Notes under the pieces: generated by a model
What the model was told of the DNA's origin: nothing
Seen by the model: the letters and a program-made list of their open reading frames with translations, nothing else
Database searches by the model: none
Translations under genes and position numbers: made by a program
Assembly: GCA_947464365.1 (NCBI GenBank)
Contig: CANHWS010000002.1
Location: forward strand, 1 to 44,406
Direction of reading: 5' to 3'
Source: Cytophagaceae bacterium
GTDB lineage: Bacteria; Bacteroidota; Bacteroidia; Cytophagales; Flexibacteraceae
Length of the DNA stretch: 44,406 nt
Shown: piece by piece, positions 18,000 to 26,339 of the stretch
How the letters are laid out: each line of letters starts with the position of its first letter
How positions within the stretch are numbered: position 1 is the stretch's first letter

Positions 18000-18353
18000 T
18001 TAGGCTACCAGGGCTTTTTCGTCCACTACTATCGTGATATGATTACTACGCTTACGCACACGGTGCGCACGGCCTTGCGGCGCAGGGCGTAGGCGTTTCA
18101 GCATACGACCCTCGTCAACCATCACGGTTTTTACGTATAACTCAGCTTCCTCGATGCTAGCATCAGGGTTTTTCTGCGTCCAGTTGGCTACTGCGCTAAT
18201 CAGCAGTTTTTCCATCTTGATCGCACCATGCTGAGGCTGAAACTTGAGCAGGTTCAGCGCTGCGTTTACCTTCATGCCCCGAATAAGATCGGCAATTAGG
18301 CGCATCTTGCGCGGCGAGGTCGGTATGTTATTTAAACGAGCTATAGCTTCCAT
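18000..18353 (-). CDS. rplV: Ribosomal protein uL22
   Basis: '[38 protein letters not shown]...[41 protein letters not shown]'. Confidence 0.97.
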   Translation of the reverse strand: MEAIARLNNIPTSPRKMRLIADLIRGMKVNAALNLLKFQPQHGAIKMEKLLISAVANWTQKNPDASIEEAELYVKTVMVDEGRMLKRLRPAPQGRAHRVRKRSNHITIVVDEKALVA

Positions 18354-18412
18354 TTAGCTTTAGTGTTAAGGCGAGAGGCTTATGTCTCAAAGCGTCACCC
18401 AGAGGTGAGAAA

Positions 18413-18691
18413 TTAGCGTTTGCCCTTATCTTTCTTGGCAACGTGGCCACGGAAATTGCGAGTTGGGGCAAACTCGCCTAGTTTGTGCCCTACCATGTTC
18501 TCAGTGACATAGACCGGGATGAACTTGTTCCCGTTGTGCACTGCAAAGGTATGGCCGATAAAATCTGGCGAAATCATCGAGCGGCGAGACCAGGTTTTCA
18601 CCACGGTTTTCTTGCCACCCTCATTCATCACTCCTACCTTTTTGTCGAGTCGGGCGTCTATATAAGGCCCTTTTTTCAGCGAACGTCCCAT
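18413..18691 (-). CDS. rpsS: Ribosomal protein uS19
   Basis: '[19 protein letters not shown]...[53 protein letters not shown]'. Confidence 0.98.
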   Translation of the reverse strand: MGRSLKKGPYIDARLDKKVGVMNEGGKKTVVKTWSRRSMISPDFIGHTFAVHNGNKFIPVYVTENMVGHKLGEFAPTRNFRGHVAKKDKGKR

Positions 18692-19522
18692 TTATTTCTT
18701 CCTACGGCTGATGATCAATTTGTCAGAATACTTTTTGGGCGAGCGTGTTTTCTTGCCCTTAGCTAGCAGGCCATTACGGCTGCGTGGCTGTCCGCCAGAT
18801 GAGCGACCTTCGCCACCACCCATTGGGTGATCGACTGGGTTCATCGCGACACCACGGACACGTGGCCTGAGGCCTAGCCAGCGGTTACGTCCGGCTTTAC
18901 CGATGCTCACGTTCATGTGGTCTGCATTGCTGACAGAACCAACAGTTGCGCGGCAGGTCACGAGGACGTTGCGCATTTCGCCACTTGGCATCTTGAGCGT
19001 TGCATACCTACCGTCACGAGCCAATAGCTGAGCATAGTTGCCAGCACTGCGGGCGATAGAGCCACCTTTACCAGGACGAAGCTCGATGTTGTGGATGATG
19101 GTACCGAGTGGGATAGCAGATAGTGGCAGGGTGTTACCAAGCTCGGGGGCTATGGCATCGCCTGACAAAACTTGCGCACCAACTTTGAGGCCTTTTGGTG
19201 CTATGATGTAGCGTTTCTCGCCATCAGCATAGAACAACAAAGCGATGTGTGCCGTACGGTTCGGATCGTATTCGATCGACTTAACTGTGGCTGGCACGCC
19301 ATCCTTCTGCCTGAAGAAGTCGATGATACGATAAGCACGCTTGTGTCCACCACCAATTTGGCGCATGGTCATGCGGCCGTCGTTGTTACGACCACCAGTT
19401 TTGCGAATCGCAGTAACAAGCGATTTCTCGGGCTTGTTGCTGGTTGATGTCAGCTCCTCGAAGGCAGGGGCAATCCTGTGACGGGTGCCGGGGGTTACGG
19501 GCTTTAGTTTTTTGAGCGCCAT
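18692..19522 (-). CDS. rplB: Ribosomal protein uL2
   Basis: '[19 protein letters not shown]...[26 protein letters not shown]...[29 protein letters not shown]'. Confidence 0.98.
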   Translation of the reverse strand: MALKKLKPVTPGTRHRIAPAFEELTSTSNKPEKSLVTAIRKTGGRNNDGRMTMRQIGGGHKRAYRIIDFFRQKDGVPATVKSIEYDPNRTAHIALLFYADGEKRYIIAPKGLKVGAQVLSGDAIAPELGNTLPLSAIPLGTIIHNIELRPGKGGSIARSAGNYAQLLARDGRYATLKMPSGEMRNVLVTCRATVGSVSNADHMNVSIGKAGRNRWLGLRPRVRGVAMNPVDHPMGGGEGRSSGGQPRSRNGLLAKGKKTRSPKKYSDKLIISRRKK

Positions 19523-19545
19523 GATAATCTCCTCCTATGTGTGAT

Positions 19546-19833
19546 TTAGATGTCACCAAAGTAGTCGATCACATCTCCCTTGGTAAGGGTCACGATCGCC
19601 TTCTTGTAGCTCTGAGTTTTTCCGGTGATGAAACGACCCTTTGTAATCCGATTTTTGACACGGCCCAACACGTTGATGGTACGTACTTTATCGACATTTA
19701 CACCGTACATCTGCTCTACGGCTTTGCGGATCTCAATTTTATTGGCCTTGCGAGCCACAACGAAACCGTAAACACCTAGCTCATTGAGCTTAGCGAACTT
19801 TTCGTTGATAATGGGTTTCTTGAGAATGTCCAT
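19546..19833 (-). CDS. rplW: Ribosomal protein uL23
   Basis: 'MDILKKPIINEKFAKLNELGVYGFVVARKANKIEIRKAVEQMYGVNVDKVRTINV'. Confidence 0.96.
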   Translation of the reverse strand: MDILKKPIINEKFAKLNELGVYGFVVARKANKIEIRKAVEQMYGVNVDKVRTINVLGRVKNRITKGRFITGKTQSYKKAIVTLTKGDVIDYFGDI

Positions 19834-19860
19834 TGTCAGTTCTGTGTGTTTAGAGGGTGG

Positions 19861-20493
19861 TTAGGCTTGTTGAAAGTGGGCGATGATCTTGGCCACAGAT
19901 TGCTCGCTAATGACCAAACGGTCGGCGTTGATCAACTCGTAGGTGCTTAGGTGATTGACAGTCGTGACCTTCGCCTTGGCGAGGTTACGGCTGCTAAGCA
20001 CAACACCTTGGTTTGACTCTGGCAAAATGTGCAGGGTCTTCTTGGCCGAAACCTGGAGCCCAGCAAGGAACGAGATGTATTGTTTGGTGCTCGGGGTCTC
20101 GATCGTGAAATCTTCGACTACGATTACCACACCAGCAGCAGTCTTGGCCGACAGGGCCGAACGACGTGCTAACTCTTTCAGTTTGCGGTTGAGCTTGAAG
20201 TGGTAGTCGCGCGGACGTGGACCGAATACACGGCCACCACCGACGAACAACGGAGACTTCATGCTACCAGCACGAGCGCCACCAGTACCTTTTTGCTTTT
20301 TGAGCTTTTTGGTAGTGCGGGAGATCTCGGCGCGTTCTTTGGACTTGTGCGTACCTTGGCGCTGATTGGCTAGGTATTGCTTGACGTCTAGGTAGAGCGC
20401 TTGCTGATTTGGGGTAATGCCAAAAATCTCTTCTGGCAAGTTTACCGTACGGCCAGTATCCTGACCAGCTTTGTTAAGGACTTTAACTTCCAT
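19861..20493 (-). CDS. rplD: Ribosomal protein uL4
   Basis: 'MEVKVLNKAGQDTGRTVNLPEEIFGI...KQKGTGGARAGSMKSPLFVGGGRVFGPRPRDYHFKLNRKLKELARRSALS'. ATG chosen at 20493, trimming 21 aa from the listed ORF that overlap rplC. Confidence 0.96.
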   Translation of the reverse strand: MEVKVLNKAGQDTGRTVNLPEEIFGITPNQQALYLDVKQYLANQRQGTHKSKERAEISRTTKKLKKQKGTGGARAGSMKSPLFVGGGRVFGPRPRDYHFKLNRKLKELARRSALSAKTAAGVVIVVEDFTIETPSTKQYISFLAGLQVSAKKTLHILPESNQGVVLSSRNLAKAKVTTVNHLSTYELINADRLVISEQSVAKIIAHFQQA

Positions 20494-20500
20494 GGCAGGA

Positions 20501-21118
20501 CTACTTTTCGAGGATGACAAATGAATTTTTAGCACCAGGTATCGAGCCGCTAACAACGATGAGGTTGTTTTCTGGCATTACCTGCATGACCTTGAGGCCT
20601 TGGATCTTGACACGATCGTTACCGGTACGACCGGCCATACGAGTGCCTTTGAACACACGAGCGGGGTACGAACACGCACCGATCGAGCCGGGGTGACGTC
20701 CGCGGTTGTGCTGGCCGTGGGTTTGGCCACCAACACCACTAAATCCGTGGCGCTTGACAACACCCTGGAAGCCCTTGCCTTTGGACGTGCCAACGACTTC
20801 GACAACGTCACCAACACTGAAGATGCTCACGTCTATCGTGGCGCCTAATGTTGATGGCCCGTCAAACTCGCGGAACTCGACAAGTTTTTTCTTGGGGGTG
20901 CAGCCAGCCTTCTTGAAATGGCCTTGCTGAGCACGTGGAGTGTGCTTTTCTTTTTTGTCGCCGAAACCGAGCTGGACTGCTGAGTAGCCGTCAGTCTCGT
21001 CGGTGCGTACTTGCGTCACTACGTTAGGCGTTGCCTCGATGACGGTACACGCGACACTTTTTCCATCGGCATCGAAGATGCTCGTCATGCCGATTTTTCT
21101 GCCAATTATGCCAGACAT
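20501..21118 (-). CDS. rplC: Ribosomal protein uL3
   Basis: '[53 protein letters not shown]...[48 protein letters not shown]'. ATG at 21118; the listed ORF start at 21229 is too long. Confidence 0.97.
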   Translation of the reverse strand: MSGIIGRKIGMTSIFDADGKSVACTVIEATPNVVTQVRTDETDGYSAVQLGFGDKKEKHTPRAQQGHFKKAGCTPKKKLVEFREFDGPSTLGATIDVSIFSVGDVVEVVGTSKGKGFQGVVKRHGFSGVGGQTHGQHNRGRHPGSIGACSYPARVFKGTRMAGRTGNDRVKIQGLKVMQVMPENNLIVVSGSIPGAKNSFVILEK

Positions 21119-21195
21119 ATCAGGTGTCTTTTTGGTTGAAGGGGAGCAGACCACATTTAGCCGTGCGAGAACCCAAATAGAACAAACTTTAAGAG

Positions 21196-21214
21196 GCACA
21201 CATGGCTGGTGTGC
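21196..21214 (-). promoter_or_regulatory. Hairpin near the 5' end of the predicted rplC leader
   Basis: GCACAC-ATGGCTG-GTGTGC, a perfect 6-bp stem starting a few nt downstream of the expected TSS. Confidence 0.45.
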
Positions 21215-21226
21215 GTTAAAGGACTG

Positions 21227-21257
21227 CAAAGGTAAGGGTATTGGGCTGATTTACAAA
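21227..21257 (-). promoter_or_regulatory. Bacteroidota-type promoter for the ribosomal protein operon
   Basis: Minus-strand TTTG - 19 nt - TACCTTTG, an exact match to TTTG-N19-21-TAnnTTTG (CAAA 21254-21257; CAAAGGTA 21227-21234). Confidence 0.75.
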
Positions 21258-21316
21258 CAGATGGTTAAAAAATAATAACAGCTGTTAAGCTATTGCTAAG
21301 CAACTACTTTTGGCAA

Positions 21317-21324
21317 TAGGTTTG
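21317..21324 (+). promoter_or_regulatory. Candidate -7 element TAGGTTTG for the DUF3108 gene
   Basis: Exact TAnnTTTG. A second match TACTTTTG lies at 21305-21312. No exact -33 TTTG was seen. Confidence 0.35.
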
Positions 21325-21451
21325 CATGACGGTAGTTGTGCACTTCCTAGCCCCTTACATGAGCCTAACTCCCTGTCCCCAAACGCCAATAACACGCACA
21401 GCAGCACCCCAGATGCACTTGTGCTTTCAAGGTCTTGGCCCCTCCCTACCG

Positions 21452-22330
21452 ATGACTTTAACGTCTGGTTGGCCAATCACTAGGGTACTCTTGACGATTG
21501 TGGTCTGTACCTTGGCCATCAGTGGCAGTAGTAGCATTGCCTTGGCCCAGACCCAAACCAACATCGCAACCACAAAACCGACAGATCGGAAGGCTATCAC
21601 GCTACGTCCGGTGGTTAATAATGCCTTCGGACGAGGCGAGAAGATCAGCTACAGGGTCCACTATGGTTGGTTCACGGCTGGACAGGCCGTTATGCAGGTC
21701 AGTGACGACACCTACAACATCAATAATCGCCGTTGTTACCGCATCGAGGTCACGGGGGTTAGCTCTGGCCTCGTTAAGCAGATCACGACCATCAGAGATG
21801 TATGGGGTGCTTTTGTGGATACTGCTGCCATCATGCCACACAAGTTTTATCGCAACATCAAGGAGAACAATTATAGCAAAAACGAAGAGATCGCCTTCGA
21901 CTATCCTGCTGGCAAAGCTATCGTCACCTCCTCATCGCCTCCAGTTGGCGAGGTTACGCTCCAGCCCAACACCCTGGACATGATCACGGGTTACTATTAC
22001 CTCCGCCTGCTGGACTATAACAACTTAGCCCCAGAGACCATGATCACGATGACGGGGATTTACGAAAACCAAACCTATGTCTTCCGGATTAGGTACAAAG
22101 GCAAGGAGCGCATCAAGACACCTCTTGGCTACATCAACTGCATTAAGCTTCAGCCTCTGATGCCCGAAAACGGTGTCTTCGCTGGCGAGAATTCTGTCAA
22201 ATTCTATATCAGCGACGACGAGAACCGCATTCCGCTCAAGATCCGGGCCGAGCTTTTCGTTGGTGCTGTCGAGCTGGATATCGAGTCCTACCAAAACGTC
22301 AAACATCCGCTAACCTTCGGTAAACGATAG
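21452..22330 (+). CDS. DUF3108 domain-containing exported protein
   Basis: 'FGRGEKISYRVHYGWFTAGQAVMQVSDDTYNINNRRCYRIEVTGVSSGLVKQITTIRDVWGAFVDTAAIMPHKFYRNIKENNY' is DUF3108-like. ATG 21452 precedes a signal-like segment; the listed ORF starts at 21326. Confidence 0.75.
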   Translation: MTLTSGWPITRVLLTIVVCTLAISGSSSIALAQTQTNIATTKPTDRKAITLRPVVNNAFGRGEKISYRVHYGWFTAGQAVMQVSDDTYNINNRRCYRIEVTGVSSGLVKQITTIRDVWGAFVDTAAIMPHKFYRNIKENNYSKNEEIAFDYPAGKAIVTSSSPPVGEVTLQPNTLDMITGYYYLRLLDYNNLAPETMITMTGIYENQTYVFRIRYKGKERIKTPLGYINCIKLQPLMPENGVFAGENSVKFYISDDENRIPLKIRAELFVGAVELDIESYQNVKHPLTFGKR

Positions 22331-22612
22331 ACCCCAATTTGCCCTACCAAAGTACACCTATATATAGGTACGCTTTTGGGTTGCTCCTACCTGACCTACT
22401 GAGGTGATTGGATATGACCCTACCCACCAAAGGTCCTCCAATTCGAAACCCTTGGTCCTGCCTACGCCATGAACAGCCTGATAGGTAGATTAGCCCTTGC
22501 TACGAACCAGCGGAACAATCTGTGTCGCAATCGTCTAGTCGTCCGTATCTTGCGGCCTCAAAACTCATGCCCACTGGGCAGCCGACCTTCTTAAATTACC
22601 TCGATCAGATAC

Positions 22613-23092
22613 ATGATACAACGCGTTCAATCCATCTTGCTAGCCATTATCGCTACCCTGATGGTAGCAGTTCTGTTTTTGCCATTATACGTCAAGGTTG
22701 ACGAGGTCAGCAAAGAACAGTTACTGCTCACTGCTCAACAAATCGTCCGGACCGATGCAGCTGGTGCTGTCCTGAGCAGTCAGAATGTTATCTACGTAGG
22801 AGGCTTGGCCCTGATTGCTGCCGGCATCTCTGTCTACAGCCTCATTAGTTTCCGGAACCGTAAAATGCAGCTCTGGCTTGGCTTCGCTAACACTTTGGTT
22901 ATCGCAGGGTTCTTGGGCCTGACCTTCTATCATAGTGCGATTACGATCGAGCAGAACATCGGAGTCAAATCCCTCGGCAGTCGCGAGGTCGGATTTTACC
23001 TACCACTTGTAGCCTTGATCTTTAACTACGCCGCCAACCGCCTCATCAGGAGTGACGAAAAATTGGTCCGGTCGATGGACCGCATACGTTAG
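22613..23092 (+). CDS. DUF4293 domain-containing four-TM membrane protein
   Basis: 'MIQRVQSILLAIIATLMVAVLFLPLYVK...RNRKMQLWLGFANTLVIAGFLGLTFYH...LPLVALIFNYAANRLIRSDEKLVRSMDRIR'. Confidence 0.8.
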   Translation: MIQRVQSILLAIIATLMVAVLFLPLYVKVDEVSKEQLLLTAQQIVRTDAAGAVLSSQNVIYVGGLALIAAGISVYSLISFRNRKMQLWLGFANTLVIAGFLGLTFYHSAITIEQNIGVKSLGSREVGFYLPLVALIFNYAANRLIRSDEKLVRSMDRIR

Positions 23093-23145
23093 GTAGGGAA
23101 TCTCACAAATAACGCAAAGCAAAAGCCACAGCCTGACACTCCCTG

Positions 23146-24480
23146 ATGCCCACCATCTATTTCCGACGTCAGCAGCTCCCGTTGTTCTTGCCAGCCGACT
23201 GGTATGACAAGTTCAACCATGTGCTTTGGCTGCTGTTGGCCTTGGTCATGCCCTGGGGGCAGGTACAGTCGACGAGGTTCACTTCAATCTTCTCGATATT
23301 ATTGATCGTGGTCGGCATCTTGGGGACATCGTTTGTGACCTCAATACGGCGGCTGAAAGCAGGGAAATGGTGGATTGGGCCATGGGTCATGATCTACCTT
23401 ATCCAGATCTTGTGGCTCCTGAAGTCCAACAATTTGCCCGAGGGTATCCACTACGTAGGTACAAGGCTTGGTCTGTTATGGATTCCGCTTGTGCTGCTGC
23501 TGAAACCCCAAAAACTACCCCAATGGCGCAGGATCAGCTGGATATTTGGGCTTAGCACTTTGGCCGTGTTCGGATGGATGAACCGAGAAGGCTTGGTCTG
23601 GCTGCAAGATTGCCCCATCTGTTATATCGAGATATTATCTGCACTCGAGCGACCCTATCTAGCACCCTATTTGCTTGGTGCAGGGGCTATGCTAATATCC
23701 AGCTATTGGCCTTGGGGACGGGAAGCAGATCCCCGATCTGATGTCAATACCAAAACAGAGACCCAACTCGGTATCGCATTAGCAGCCTTGCTGATGACCC
23801 TGTCCTTAGTGGTCTATGCTAAAATGAGTACCATCAGCCTGGTTTTTGCCCTTGGTGTTGCAAGCCTAGTCATCTTTCTGAGGACCAAAAACCGCACCAA
23901 ATGGGCCCTTGGTTTAGCCGGTGGTTTTGGTTTGATATGGTTGTTATTGATGATCGTTACCCCTACCCTTTTAGCAGGTACGGATTTGGTCGATCACTCG
24001 GGCGTGGTTAGTAGTGCAAAAACTGCGACACAACCATTCTGGATTATCGAGAGTTTCCGGACCCGCCTCCAGATCTGGCAGGTTGTTGGCCAATCCCTCG
24101 CCGAAAACACCAATTGGCTAGTAGGAGTCGGAACGGGAGGGGTGCAGAATGCGCTACATCGGCATTATTGCCTGGTCGGAATCGGTTATTGTCATCTGCA
24201 ATACAATCCACATAATCAATTCCTAGAGTTTTGGCTCCAGATGGGCATCCTTGGCCTTTTGCTCATGTTTTGTTGGCTCGGTACGTTGGCCTATCAAGCA
24301 ATTAAACACCAAGTATATCCCCTACTGATCTGGTTGCTCTACCTTACACTCTGCCTCAGCACCGAATGTATGATTAACCGCGAGGCAGGTGTTTTGCTCA
24401 TCGGGCTGGTCACAGCGGGATTATGGGGCATCAACCAAGTAAGGCACCAACAAAATGGATTGCAGGATCCTAATGCCTAA
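23146..24480 (+). CDS. O-antigen ligase-like (Wzy_C) polytopic membrane protein
   Basis: Multiple TM segments; 'RLQIWQVVGQSLAENTNWLVGVGTGGVQNALHRHY...YNPHNQFLEFWLQMGILGLLLMFCWLG' is the ligase motif region. Confidence 0.8.
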   Translation: MPTIYFRRQQLPLFLPADWYDKFNHVLWLLLALVMPWGQVQSTRFTSIFSILLIVVGILGTSFVTSIRRLKAGKWWIGPWVMIYLIQILWLLKSNNLPEGIHYVGTRLGLLWIPLVLLLKPQKLPQWRRISWIFGLSTLAVFGWMNREGLVWLQDCPICYIEILSALERPYLAPYLLGAGAMLISSYWPWGREADPRSDVNTKTETQLGIALAALLMTLSLVVYAKMSTISLVFALGVASLVIFLRTKNRTKWALGLAGGFGLIWLLLMIVTPTLLAGTDLVDHSGVVSSAKTATQPFWIIESFRTRLQIWQVVGQSLAENTNWLVGVGTGGVQNALHRHYCLVGIGYCHLQYNPHNQFLEFWLQMGILGLLLMFCWLGTLAYQAIKHQVYPLLIWLLYLTLCLSTECMINREAGVLLIGLVTAGLWGINQVRHQQNGLQDPNA

Positions 24481-24544
24481 CTACCGACAAGCAATATCTC
24501 GTCGAAGTTGATGCAGGACGGGACATTTAGGCCGCCTCCTAACC

Positions 24545-25138
24545 CTAGATAGAGGCTAATTCGCGGTCTAGCACCTCCTGCATCTGGAGCCTTGTCTCAA
24601 GCCCGATGCCACCAGCAAAAAAGTAAATAATGCGGCCCTGGCTCAAGATGATATGGATAGGCACTGCATTCCGGTAGTCGTCCCCAAAACGATCAAAATG
24701 ATCTTGCAACAGGAGGCCCACTAGCCTCTTTTGGTCGGCCACCAGCTCATAGCCATCTTCTACTGGTTTGAGGTTGGATTTGTAGTCTAAGTACTTCCGG
24801 ACAGAGTCCTTTGGCTCGGAGGTAATGCCCAAGAAGTTAATTTTATCACCCCGATAGCGTTTGGTTAGGGTCAAGAGTTCAGGGGCCTCTTCCTTGCAGA
24901 AGTAGCACCAAGTGGCCCAGACCTTGATGACCGTAATTTTGCTCGCTGCCTCTGGCGAAGCAGGCAGTATTTCGGATAGCGACATTAAGGTGCTATCGCG
25001 CAACGGCAAGTCCGAACGGCTAAGGGCCTTAAACTGCGCACTACGCCAAACCTCCATCCCTATCAGGGTCAGGGCGATGAAGCCGATCGTGAGCAGCAGC
25101 TGCTTTCGGATGTTGCCAACTGGCAATGGTTGATGCAT
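24545..25138 (-). CDS. TlpA-like thioredoxin-fold protein
   Basis: N-terminal TM anchor and 'ITVIKVWATWCYFCKEEAPELLTLTKRYRGDKINFLGITSEP' with a CxxC motif. Confidence 0.88.
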   Translation of the reverse strand: MHQPLPVGNIRKQLLLTIGFIALTLIGMEVWRSAQFKALSRSDLPLRDSTLMSLSEILPASPEAASKITVIKVWATWCYFCKEEAPELLTLTKRYRGDKINFLGITSEPKDSVRKYLDYKSNLKPVEDGYELVADQKRLVGLLLQDHFDRFGDDYRNAVPIHIILSQGRIIYFFAGGIGLETRLQMQEVLDRELASI

Positions 25139-25314
25139 CTATCGTATTGTTGGGTCATTCAAAATCGTCGTTTTCAACAGCCACCCGACTTGGCTGATTG
25201 CAAAAGTGGGTGTCAGTTAACCCTAAAGCGTAGTTATGCGGTACTTTGTCAGGACTAGGTTGTGATACCACGTATTCGGCGGTATGCGGCAACACTGGTC
25301 TTGATCTCCTTTGC

Positions 25315-26088
25315 CTAGGCTATTGCCTTATCGGCAATGATCCTGTTGGCCAAGCGATTACAGGCAATGTATAATATGGCCGAAAAAATCAGAATATACG
25401 CAGCATAGGCCCAAAGTGCCCGGCTGGTCATCCAGGTTGCTTGGTGTACTTGGCCCAAGATATTAAGCGGTAGCCAGTAGCCAAAATCTTGGTTCAAACC
25501 CTTAATGATCGACTCAGCCCAAAGTCCTAACCCATAAATGGCAACACCCCAGACGTTCCGGAAGTAATTAACTAGGGCGAGCATAATCAGCCCCTTGCCC
25601 ATCAAACTTGGCAAATAGGCCAATGCGTCCTGCACCATTACGGAGTTTAGCGCCAGCTCGATGTACTCTGGGTGCACAAATTTGCAAACAAATAGCCCCC
25701 CAAACGTGACCAAAATCATCAGGATAGGCACCCAAGTCAGCAGGTAAATCCACTGGTAGTAAAAGACCTTGGCAAAACTATTTGTCTGACCGATGATTTG
25801 GCCATATAGCCCATTCTGCCAAAATGCCCCAAACTGCAACCCCACAATCAGGACGACAAAATCGGCATAGATGGCTTGGTAAAGTTCGGAGTATGCCTTT
25901 ACAACGATGCCTTGCAAAGCCAGCGGGACCTGATAGGGCTCCACGCCGACAATGGTCGGGCTGATGACCATACCGAGATTGACAGCAAACGCTGCGGCCA
26001 GCAACAACCACCCACCCCAACCCATCCAACTTCGGATCGATTTGGCATGATAAGCCATGTAAGAGGTTATGTTTTCGGATCTGGACAT
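25315..26088 (-). CDS. Polytopic membrane protein of unknown function
   Basis: 257 aa with several hydrophobic helices. A -7 element TACCTTTG lies upstream on the minus strand (26104-26111). Confidence 0.6.
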   Translation of the reverse strand: MSRSENITSYMAYHAKSIRSWMGWGGWLLLAAAFAVNLGMVISPTIVGVEPYQVPLALQGIVVKAYSELYQAIYADFVVLIVGLQFGAFWQNGLYGQIIGQTNSFAKVFYYQWIYLLTWVPILMILVTFGGLFVCKFVHPEYIELALNSVMVQDALAYLPSLMGKGLIMLALVNYFRNVWGVAIYGLGLWAESIIKGLNQDFGYWLPLNILGQVHQATWMTSRALWAYAAYILIFSAILYIACNRLANRIIADKAIA

Positions 26089-26339
26089 AGGTTTGGGCCG
26101 TTACAAAGGTATAAATAGTTATATAAACCCATATTAAATTTTATTCAAGGCCCAGCGCCCCTCGTACAAAATATCCAACATTGGGGCACAAGTTGAACCA
26201 AAAACCATTAAATTTCAACGGATTGCCAACCATTTGCACCTGATCGATGACTTGTCCTACTAGCCCAAACTTATTAGCGCCCCCCTACACTCCATCGGGC
26301 GCCACCTCGGACATTACATCGAGGCTAACTGGGCAGCAA

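Noticed and set aside
21119-21229. 37-aa N-terminal extension of uL3 in the listed ORF
   Set aside because: uL3 normally starts at [12 protein letters not shown]; the extension covers the predicted leader hairpin and reaches nearly to the promoter.
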